From NCBI GenBank assembly GCA_011800805.1, contig MPNW01000434.1, positions 26,609 to 63,795 on the forward strand: a stretch of DNA of 37,187 nt, given 5' to 3'. Positions 1 to 11,300 of this stretch are shown one piece after another; the first letter of the stretch is position 1; every line of letters begins with the position of its first letter. The notes under the pieces are model-generated. The model searched no databases. It saw only the letters and a list, made by a program, of their open reading frames with translations, and was not told the origin of the DNA. The translations under genes were made by a program, and so were the position numbers. The stretch is from Hirudo medicinalis (lineage: Eukaryota > Annelida > Clitellata > Hirudinida > Hirudinidae).

Positions 1-515
1 TTATTTGCAAGTTCAGTTATTGATTCAATGTTGGTTGGAGTTTGCACTTTCACTTGTAAACCAGCTGATATGAGAAACATCTGCTAGGCTTTGATTGATC
101 GCCATGCAAATGATCTCAGAATGCTTGGAATGAGCCTCAGCTAGGTTGCTATTTATAACAGTGGCTGATATAAGTATGACTTTACATTACCTTTAACTTT
201 TTAAATATTACAAATACACTAGTTTTAAGAGGAATTGGAGAATTGATTTGTGCCACACTTAAGTTCGACATTATGACAATGCAGCCTAAATGTTCAGATT
301 TTCACGGAAATATATTGAAAATTCATTCTACTAAGGAATGTTGTTTTAATCATTATGATAAGTAATAAATTTAAGTATTAAATTAATTATTGAGCATCAA
401 AATGTTATTAATAACTTTAAAAAATACATTGATTTAGTTTTAATATACTATTTGTTGGCACTGAAATCACACCACAATGACATTACATTCTCAACTTAAT
501 TCTTCCCGCAAAAAG
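1..515 (+). other. intron of the SLC25A42-like gene
   Basis: AT-rich sequence upstream of the first visible carrier exon. I see no open frame resembling the preceding carrier repeats, so I read it as the 3' part of a long intron whose upstream exon is outside the window. Confidence 0.5.
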
Positions 516-1012
516 AGAAGACGGGTTGCACGCACATCGGTCACTTCTACAAACTGGGATTCGGAGCCATAGCGGGTTTGCTCGGTCAATCGGCCTCTTA
601 TCCCTTCGACATCATCAGGAGAAGGATGCAGACGGCCGGTAATTTTATGGAGGCCTGTTTATTGTCATTGCGAGTTGTGAACGTGATTTTTAAAGATTAA
701 TTAATTACTACTCAAACTACTCAATTAATTAACCAATGATTTAAAAAAAATTAAACCCTCTAAAACTTAAAAACAGGGGTCTTGGGGATGTCTCACGTGT
801 ACACGTCGTGTTGGACGACATTTTGGACGATATTCAGAGAGGAAGGAGTGAAGAGGGGCCTGTACAAGGGCCTGTCCATGAATTGGATCAAAGGACCGAT
901 TTCAGTGGGCGTCAGCTTCACAGTCTACGAGCTGGTCCTGTTTGAAATTCGTAGGTACATCTTCCACCAAAAGAATGCCCGCCTCTTTTCGTCGCTGAAC
1001 AGCGACGAGTGA
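516..1012 (+). CDS. SLC25A42: SLC25A42-like mitochondrial CoA/ADP carrier, last two exons
   Basis: Family role: exchanges cytosolic coenzyme A for mitochondrial adenine nucleotides across the inner membrane. Two exons are visible: about 516-638 (the acceptor could also be 518) and 777-1012. They join in phase (ACG GCC G | GG GTC) and stop with TGA at 1010-1012. The first exon encodes [19 protein letters not shown], which carries the third carrier signature P-x-D-x-x-R. The second encodes [21 protein letters not shown] followed by the last transmembrane helix ([13 protein letters not shown]). These stretches resemble the C-terminal third of vertebrate SLC25A42 closely and other carriers less so. 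The N-terminal two thirds lie left of the window. The C-terminus ([17 protein letters not shown]) is not one I recognise. Exon GC content is well above the surrounding AT-rich intron. Confidence 0.88.
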
Positions 1013-1163
1013 TGGAATGGCTTGGCCAGCAGACTTCGTCCAGCCAATGAGCACTGCTCGTGATAAAGAAGGGGAGGAGACTCGACGGTTTATTTCTCCT
1101 CGACCTTCATCGTTGCCGGCTTGAGAACTGTTCGTAATCTGCATCATCAAAGTCATAATAACC

Positions 1164-1169
1164 AATAAA
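1164..1169 (+). terminator. poly(A) signal of the SLC25A42-like gene
   Basis: AATAAA lies about 150 bases after the carrier stop codon in AT-rich sequence, the expected place for the 3' end of this transcript. Confidence 0.55.
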
Positions 1170-3673
1170 CTACTATGTCAAGCCTTCTTCCATTCCTCTT
1201 TGCATTGTTCCCATGCTCAATGTTGTTTGCCGATGACGTTGCGATCAGTCAATAGAAAATCCTCGTTGCTTTTGATGACCATTGTTATTAGCATTTTCTA
1301 CATCAGTATTTCTTCGAGGAACCAGCTTTAAACTGCTGTTTACAATCTTGCAAAGGATCCTTCCAACTTGCAAGTGGCCGAATGAGTGGTTCCTCTTGCA
1401 GTCTTTGTGATCCATTTCTGATGTTTCAAAGTCGATTGAATGCCTTCAGTCTTGGAAGGTGCACACATAGGATTTGACCGTAGATCATTTTGTTCGAAAT
1501 GTCCTGGCTCCTTTTGAATAATTCTCAGAGGTTTTCAGTAAGTCGTAGGATGTAGGATAGGAAATTGATCTGTAGTGTTTGTGCTCAATCTGTAGTATGT
1601 ATAAATTCCTAGTTTTAAATTTAAAATTTCTATTGAAACTTTTCACAATTCTCAAAGTTAGATAACCAAGCTGCCTAGGCTCTGTCATCTCTAACATCTC
1701 TGGGTTGCTTTGCTTTAAGTGAACTGGAGTTGAATGGTTGTCGGATCTGAGGATAAACGTGTACTTCTGAAATCACGCTGAGATGGACTCTTGCTTTAGT
1801 GATCATAAATGTCGTTGGTTTTAGTGATTACCGATACTTTATCGCCTCTTCCTACAACAAAGCGCAGTTATATTTTTAGCACCACTAAAATTGATTGGTT
1901 TCAGTTTCACGTTTGCAGATATGAAGTCCAGCTGATTTAAGGTTATTGGTGATAGCAAGATGGTGATTATGTGATTAATAACAACGAAATAAATTAACAG
2001 CAATCGTGCTTGTTCATATCAATTACAAGAGGTTACAATTGGTTGTGATCGGATCTTTTATTCTGTCAGGAGCGAAGGAGCTGTGGGATGCTACTTTAAA
2101 AAATGAAATAGGCGAGGCGACCGAATTCTTTGTTTATCTCAGAAAGATTCTGAAGTTCATTGACAGGGTGCGTTTGGTGACCTATCGTTGCTTGGGTGGA
2201 ATTTTCAGTCAGTCTAAATCAGTATCTAATTAATATCGGTTATTAAAACTACCATATAATAATCTATTATAAATCATATCGACACTTTTAAAGATCATTT
2301 TAGATCCAGAAATTGCTCTACAATCGCAAAGAAATCGGAGAAGAAAAAGTATCATGTGACTGAGCTTCTGTTCTAAGCGTTAAGGTACTGGAAAATATTA
2401 TTGGAAAGTCATTTGACCTTCCAGAGTTTTTATCTGGGTCGAGTGGAAGTTTTTAGTCTCAAGTGACCTTGACTTGTTAAAACCTTTCTCAGGCTTATGA
2501 TGAATTCGAAATTGAATGCAATCGCCGACTGCTTTAGTAAATCATATCTCTAAAATTGGTTATGGAAGCTAATTTAATTTAAAAATTACGGGGATATCTA
2601 GATAATATAAATTATATCATGAATATTAATGGACTAAGAGGGTTGACTGGAAAAGAACTAGGAAGGCCTAGCTTCGGATCCTTCCAGGAGCGAAAGCATT
2701 ACCATAAATCGTTTATGTCGAGATAACCATATTTTGATATTCTTCTGACCGGTAGCAGGTGACACTTTTACTTGAAAGAGGCAAATCAGATTCATTTGAA
2801 GGTATCGCTTATAAACCAAAGTCAAATTGTGCATGATTTCCAAAATGGCATTTCTAATGTTGTCATGCATTAAGTTTCAAAATACCAATATTTTGAAAAA
2901 TATTTGTTGTCTCATAATTCTGAGTGCAAAGTAAATAACAAGTCTATCGCCAATTCACTTCTGGATCGTGGGGCTGAGTTCTGGTTTTGGAAAAAAGTTA
3001 ATAATAAAACATATATATTTCGAAATAATTAGACTTATTTTGATTGTTTATTTAAATAAGACTTGAAGCTAAGGTAATATTTGGGAGTTTAGAAACAAAA
3101 CAGTTTTCATAAGAAAATTAAATATTTTAACTCCCTGCAAATCGTCATAAATTGTCATCACAACTGATATGCATCATTGATATTTTAAAACTTGTATATT
3201 AAACCCCAAAGTTAATAATTGCTTAATTGCTCAAATAATTTATTTATAAAATCTCAAAATGAATGTGTAACGTTTAGATTCAATTTCTTAAACACCTCTG
3301 GATTCAATAACCAGCTTTAGCCAGTTACAACTTCATACGGCTAGCTAATGTAACGTGTTTGTTATTGGTTCGAGGTTAACGTAAACTTAAGCCCTTAAGC
3401 TCAATAATTACTCGAAATTGTTTTTGTTCTAATAAAGCGTAAAGTTGTGGAATCACATCTTAGTCGTTAGAGGAAATTATAAATTTATTAAATTATGGTA
3501 AACATCTTCTAGGTTTAATGTAACACAAGATGATTTACATATGATTACTTCATTGGATCAAGTTAGGATAAAGTTTCGAAATTGAGTTTTGACAAAATGA
3601 TGTAAGTTTACTTTTAGACATTTGCGATTTATCGTCTGCAACATGCGCCTTTCCAAGAGATTCTGTTGAAGTC
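1170..3673. other. intergenic spacer between carrier and guanylate cyclase genes
   Basis: About 2.5 kb of AT-rich sequence without a recognisable exon. The longest open frames (2006-2233 on +, 2658-2870 on -) match nothing I know and have no splice context linking them to neighbours. The promoter and 5' UTR of the guanylate cyclase must lie in its right part, but I see no convincing TATA box or CpG-rich core. Confidence 0.5.
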
Positions 3674-6600
3674 ATGACTCCCTCAAAAATCAGTCACAGG
3701 ATCCAATCTTCACTATTATTGTTAATTTTTTGTTATTGTGCCGCGACACTCGGAGGTAACGTGACATGGATCCGGATAAAATTCGGAGTCATATTGCCGG
3801 TAGATGACGACCGACCGTTTTCCATACAAAAATGCTTCAGCGCCATCAAACTAACCTTTCTGAGTCCAAGAGTGAAGAACCTATTGCCCCATGTTAACTT
3901 TAGTGCATATAGTGGCAATTCAAAGTGCAACTCTATTGCTGCTCCTTTGGCCGCATTCGGTCTGATGGACGTTGAGAAGGTTCACGTCATATTTGGTCCC
4001 GTATGTGACTACAGCTTGGCTCCAGTCGCCAGGTTAGCCTGCCAAATTTAAGCATTGTCTTATCAAGAATAGTAATATTGATAAAAGTCAAATAACAATA
4101 TTAGTTTTGAATTGTGTAGTTGTTTGTGTATAATGATGTTTTTTACTTCTTGAGCTTCCCAGGATGTCATTAATAAATGTTTCTTCTTTAACTCTATTAT
4201 TATTCGGTATTTTTAAGCTCATTACATTTTTGCCCATTAATCATATCTATTATAAAATCTAAGTTTGGTCTAATTCATCATGAGTATATGCAATTTTGTG
4301 CAGCATAATATTTACTTAAATGAAGTTAAAGGATTTCAAATCAATGATAATTTGTCTTTAACATAATCATGATCATCATTAAAAAAAGGTACAGCCCATA
4401 CTGGAATGTTCCAGTGATAACTCCAGGTGGAATGGCAACAGATTTTGGCAAAGGTCGAATGTCAAACACTTCCGAGTTCAGGTTGCTGACCAGAGTCGGA
4501 ATAAATTTTGATGACTTGGCTCACGTCACTCACAAAGTTCTGAAAACTTTTGGATGGGATCAAGTCAAGGTGAAAATGAAATTGTCACCGATGACTGTTA
4601 TGATGATGGCTTATTTGATTCAAAACATGACAAAAATTAAATATACTTTGGCAAAGTTATGTTACCTAGTTATGTTAATTTAACCACTTCTCTAATGATT
4701 TTTTAATAATCAAACTAAATGCTTTTTTTTAATGATTAATTTACGTTTTATAATCTTAATTATTTCATGCAGATTCTTTATTCCTCTGATGGCTACTCCG
4801 AAGTCAGCACAAAGTTCTGCTATCTGGCAGTCAGTGCCATTGTCCAGTATTTCAAAAAAATGGGCATCGAAACTGATGAGCACACGTTCGAGCAGGACGA
4901 GGAGGATGAAGACATGGCAAAACTGCTCCTCAAACACATTGGAAATGAACATACCGGTAAGTTTGCAAGTTTAGATAATCGAATTTAATTATCTCTAGAT
5001 GTTGTGATAATTGCTATTAGTGCTAATCTTGCACCACTCATCTAATGTATTTTAAAAACTTCCTAAATAAATAGATTTAGTTGGCTAATTTTTTCATTAA
5101 AATAATGAAACATTATTAATATAATAATGATATCCCTTTCAGTGGTACTTCACGGAAATTTTATTCATAAGATTAATCTTCACGAATAAAACTTTATTGC
5201 CAAATTGATTTAGTCACTCGATTATGCATATCACATTACTTATAGATTTTAGACAAAATATTTTATGTCATTACGTAACTAATTACAAATAGTGATAATC
5301 TTGTGCAATTCTCCTGACTCCGTGAGAGAACTGATGATAATTGCACACCAGTTGAATTTTGACAACGGGGAGTACGTCTTCATCAATCTCGATCCTTTCA
5401 GCAGGTTGGTGAGAACTTGAATGCAGGTGCTTCTTACTGAATGAATGAATGAATGTATATGTGTATCTATGTATGTTTGCGCTCATGCATGTACGTACAT
5501 AATGAGTGAACGAACGAACGAACGAGTGAATTGAATATTGAATGAATGTGTGAGTAGAAGCATGTTTGATAATATTTATAAATCTGTGTGACATAGACTT
5601 CAAGGCCGTCTACAAATGTGTCACTGAGACTTTCTAAAGCTTACAAGCCTCATTTATTTGCATCTTCTCTGTTGATGGCTTTTCCACCGGCACTTGATTT
5701 TGTCGTCGTTGCAAACATCGGCAGCACGTCGTGATGACCGTCGAGTTGACGTTGTTAAATCTATTATTTGTTTACTTAGTTAATTTGTTGCCAACATAAT
5801 TAGAATGTTAATTAAGGATCACAGATTGCAGATGTTATTATTATACGTTGCTAGTTGTAGAATTGATGACATCTTTATTATCAATGGTATCTTATAAATC
5901 AATAAAATTATTTAAGCACGTGACCATAGTTGTTTTTCTTGTAAAAATTGTGCTGGAATGTGGCAATCAATGAAGCTTATCTTGAATTGGGACCATCATA
6001 AACAAATGACATTCTTACCCTAATCATCACTACTACAACATCACTTGATGTTGATTGAAAGTAAAATTAGATTGCTAGTGGTATCACTGCCATCGTCATC
6101 TTTGTCATAGCTCATGTAAATGTAATTGAAAACATAAAGTAACGTTGCCGTTGCAGCAAACGCATGCTGGAGACTCCATGGCTCAGGGGCCCAGAAACAC
6201 AAGCAAGGAACAACATGGCCAAAATGGCTTTTCAGTCCCTCCTCATCATCACCCTTAGCCAGCCAAGGGGGGAAGACTACATGAGGTTTGCACATGCCGT
6301 CAGGAATAGAGCCAATGCCTTCTTCAACGAGACCGTTTTTGAGAGCGACGAAGACGTTAGTGAATGTGATGGCGAATGGCGACATGTGCTGTACGATCAG
6401 TCGTTCCGAAACCGAGGCTCAGAGCGAGCGAGGTTTTCATTTGGTTCGGAGGGGTCGAATGTTACGTCGGCATTTGACGTCGTCAGTTCGATGTCGTCGG
6501 CTAAATGAATTTTCCAGTCGATTTCTAACCAAAATAATTTAATTAACGAGCCAAAGATCGTCTAGCGTGATGGACATCGACGATGACAATGATGATGAAT

Positions 6601-8308
6601 TAACTTTAAAGTCTAAGCCGTTTACTTTCTCTCGAAGGTGAACATCTACGCGGCCCTCTTCCACGACGCAGTCCTACTGTATGCGCACGCTCTCAACGAG
6701 ACTCTGGCCGACGGTTACGGCCCTTCCGATGGCGACGTCATCACCAGTAAGATGAGGAATAGGACCATAGACGGTGGGTCCATTCTATAAGTTCTACACT
6801 GTTATTGAACATCCACGTGTCGAGTGGTTGTTAAAGTTTAATGCACTTGTTTATTGGCACTCAATTTGTGAGCTTGTGCGTCTTTTTTATTATGCCATGC
6901 TGGTAGACTCGTTGACAAGAACCACGACAAATCTTATTAGTAACTCAGTACTAACTAGATGTCGTTGAAGAGTTCTTAGGCACTAATGAGTGAATGAATG
7001 AATGAATTAATTAAGTTAGCCGAACGGATGAGTTAATTAATTGAATTGAATGAATGTTGTCAAGGCAAGACAAAAGACTGAGTTCAAGGTTTAAATCTTA
7101 AGGGTTAGAGATTAATTTAGCAATTTGTATTTGTCTGTTCTCGTGGCATTGGGCAATATCCATGTTTTCGTTGTCTTGTTAGGACTGTCGGGAAAGTTCA
7201 AAATCAACAAAAAGGGTGATCGCTCCATGGATTTTTCCCTGCTCGACATGAATCCTAATACTACAAAATTTGTGGTGAGTTCGTGTCGGTGCCTCACAAC
7301 GGAATGCTGTCGTTGTAGTCGTGTGGTTTTTGGCACGCGTTGAGGTGTTTTGAGGTTTCACCCCAGCCCTAACCCTTTCCTTTGTTTGCAAGTTGGCTTT
7401 CTTGTTCACTTACTAACTCACTAACCTAACTCACTTGATCTTAAAATAAGATTTGAACAAGCATAAAATAAATTCTTATTTGCTTCTAGGAGGCTGTTTA
7501 GCATAAATTAAATCCCTCACGTTTGTTTACATACGACGTTATTAGTTTCATTTGGACTTAAACTAATCTGACAATTGCTTTCTAAGTGTGTGCTTGTATT
7601 TAATGGCAACAACAAGCTAAATATTATAGTCTCCATTCCCAATACAATCCTCATCCTCATCTTCTTCATCCTCCTCATCGATAGGAAGTGGGGGCTTACT
7701 CCAGTTCCGACAGAACCTTCAGATTAAGGAAGAATAGAAAGATACATTGGGGAGGAGCCAACCCCGAAAGGGTACCGAACGGGACCCTCACTTGTGGCCA
7801 TGACAATGCCCTCTGCCCTCGACCAGGTGATTGAGCAATTGCATTAGGAAGTAAATAGATTGCATTCAAACAACTAATAAAGCTGTGATATCAAGTGAAA
7901 GTGAAACTCTTGATCAAAGTATTAGTCATTTGGAATTCTAACTTGCCACCATTGTCATTTTTTAAAATTATTTTCACCATCACTGTCATCTGCCATCATC
8001 ATCACCATCGTCGTCATTGTCACCACCACCATCATCATCATCATCATCACCACCATCATCATCATCATCACTGTTACCATGGTTTGTATTCACCTCATCA
8101 GAGTCATTTCCTTCGTACGGGATAATCCTAATCAGTGTTGTCATTGTGGCTTGCATCACCATCTCAGTTTCCTGGTTCTTCTTCAAGTTGGTCTCTTGAC
8201 GGATGCTTGATGTTTAAATTAACAATTGCATTCTTCTTCTTATTATTATTATTATTATCATCATCATCATCATCATCATCATTATTATTGTTATTATTAT
8301 TATCATCA

Positions 8309-8339
<31 letters not shown>

Positions 8340-11300
8340 CATCATCATTATTATATTAATTATTATTATTAATTTTATTTTAATTTCCAAGTTTATTTAC
8401 AAGGGGGCATCCAAAGGAGGGCAACCCTGTGGCAAATATGCCCCAGAAACAAAAACAAGGAAATTTGTTTTATTAGAGAAAAAGTTTGATGCAGCACATC
8501 TTCTGTTATTGAAATGGATTGTACATAATTGCATTTAATAACTTTGCTAAGCCGAGATAATTACAAAATTAATAAACAATTAACAAATAAATTAATTAGT
8601 AAATAATTAATAAAAATATAAATGTATTATCAGTGTACAATTCTGTGCATTCATAATTTGTTATTACGTAACAATCATGCATTCGTTTGCGTGACTTTAG
8701 AAATGCATCCAACAGTGGAGCTTATCATTCATTTTGTTGATGATGGCTTATTTGTTTTATTGATATTTTCATTATTATTATTATTATTATTGTTATTATT
8801 ATTATTGTTATTATTATTATTATTATTATTATTGTTATTATTATTATTATTATTATTATTGTCGCATTCCGTCGCAGGGAAAACCAGCGTAAGAAGAGTC
8901 GCAGGAATCTGAACTGGCAGATCAAGTGGGAGGATATCTTGTTCGAGGTCATGGACGGTAGAAGGTTTGAAAAGAGAAATCCCACGTCTGTCGGCAAGCA
9001 CGTCACCTCGTTGGTAGGCAAATCACCTTGTTATTGATGTCAACCTATAAGCCCGAGGTATTATTATTATTGTTGTTGTTGTTATTATTATTATTATTAA
9101 ACATTATTATTGTTATTTTTGTTGTTGTTATTATTATTATTATTATTTTAAGACAGTCGCACTGCCACAGCATTACAGTGGACATCGTAATTAGTATACA
9201 ATATCATTTATGCATTATTTCATAATTAATTGGATTAATTAATAATTCAAACAATTGATATTTAATATAGTTCAGTATTTAATAGACAATAAAAAAAAAC
9301 TTTATATTGTAATTGCAATTGTAGTTCGTTTACATACTGCCATAAGCACAGCATCGGAGGTTTTTGTCAATCAATTATGTGACATCGTTCCCTATGGTGC
9401 AAGCCGAGTCACGAACACGTCGCAGCACGACTTTTACTGTCGCACGCAGGAACGCGACCCTCTGAATTAACTTAGGAGTGTGTAATTTACCGATTAATTT
9501 GTTACATTATTATTTCCCAGAGGGGTTCCTTGAGCAGTCTCTTGACATGCGACTCGACGGTCCCAATTTCCAACGACGACATAATGACCAAGATCGGCTC
9601 GTACAAGGTTCGGGGTTTTAAGACTTTTTGATAACTTTTTGTCACTGCTCTTTCATCCATAACATTCACCACTGCTATCGAACCATTCATCACTCATTTC
9701 ATCACTCGGTTCATCACTCAGTTCACTCAATTCATCACTCGGTTCATCACTCAATTCATCAGTCGGTTCATCACTCAATTCATCACTCGATTCATCGATT
9801 CATTCGCCAGGGAAACCGAGTGTCCATCAGAAAGATCAGCAAGACATTCAACATGACCAAGGGACTCTCTAAGCAGCTCGAAACTGTTAGATTTGTTGCG
9901 TTGCATTCATCGGCCATGCATTAAATACTTTGCAATCTCGACATCCGTCGAAGAGGCTGCTCATTGTAATATGCATATCAATGAGATGTCATAAATATTC
10001 ATTACGATTAAGATGAAAAACCTGCAAGACGATCACATCGTTCGCTTCGTAGGGATGTGCATCGATCCACCCAACGTCTGCATCGTCACTCAGTTCTGCC
10101 ACAAGAGGAAGCTGAAGGTTGTCAGTTGATCTCATTAATAATTAGCTGGTCTCATGAATAATTAATGGATCTCATGAATAATCAGTTGATCTCATGAATA
10201 ATCAGTTGATCTCATAAATAATTAACTGATCTCATGAATACTTATTGATCATTCATCTAATGAATATATTGATCTCATTTACAATTTACAAACCATTTGA
10301 TTCAATTGATTTTCAAAGGATCTGTTGGCAGATGGCCGAGTGAACTTGGACATCATGTTCAAATACTCCCTCATACAGGATATTGTGATGGTGAGTTAGT
10401 GCTTCATTCATTGTTGTTGTTCAAGCTATTATGCATGAATTTGATTTATTTCATTTACGACGACAACAACAACAACAACAATGTAGAATACCATTCCTGT
10501 TGTCAGACAACTTGCTATGTTTAGAACATCTTGAATAGGGCGACATGTCAGAATATTCATTTTTCACAAAGCCGGAATGAAACCTCACAACTTTCTCAAC
10601 TTTTTTTATTATTGATGATGACGACGACTTGGCTACCAATCACAGGGCATGGCCTATTTGCATGGCAGCGACATTCATTCCCATGGCAACCTCAACACAT
10701 ACAACTGTGTGGTCGACAGTAGGTTCGTCCTCAAAATCACCAACTTCGGTCTCCAGACCATCATCGACAGTCAACCAGAAAGTGAAGATCAGCCGTCCAA
10801 TTATCAAGGTTGATGTTGTTGCCCATTGAATGATAAATGTTGTTCATTATTTCAGCGAACCATTCATGTATGTACGTCGTATAATATTCCCGAATTTCTT
10901 TTTTAGTTTAGCAACAAATATATTTTCTGATATTTTCTAATTTATTTGTAGATAACTTGTTGTGCTTTATTTTGATGCTCTGTCATATTTGATTCAAACT
11001 CCGATCCATTCGGCCATGATGCACGTGTTTTTATGAGCATCAATCTTCCTTGAAGATCAGCTATGGATGGCACCAGAGCTCCTAAGGGCCGACCAAAGAC
11101 CCTCCTGCGGCACGCAGAAGGGAGACGTGTACGGCTTTGCCATTATTTGCCAAGAAATTCTCTATAGGAGGGGCCCGTTCTGGATCGAAGACAGCTGCCT
11201 ATCGGTTCATGGTTAATGACTTTTGATAACTGCCATTACCCTTTATTAAGCAAACGAGTGTATAATATTAATATATCCATAACTCATCAATTTCATGTAA

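Noticed and set aside
2006..2233. 75-codon plus-strand frame between the carrier and the cyclase
   Set aside because: No similarity recognised and no flanking splice logic. The length is within chance for this region.
8725..9021. Minus-strand frames with poly-Asn/Ile
   Set aside because: They mix an (ATT)n tract with the antisense of a secure cyclase exon (8878-9013).
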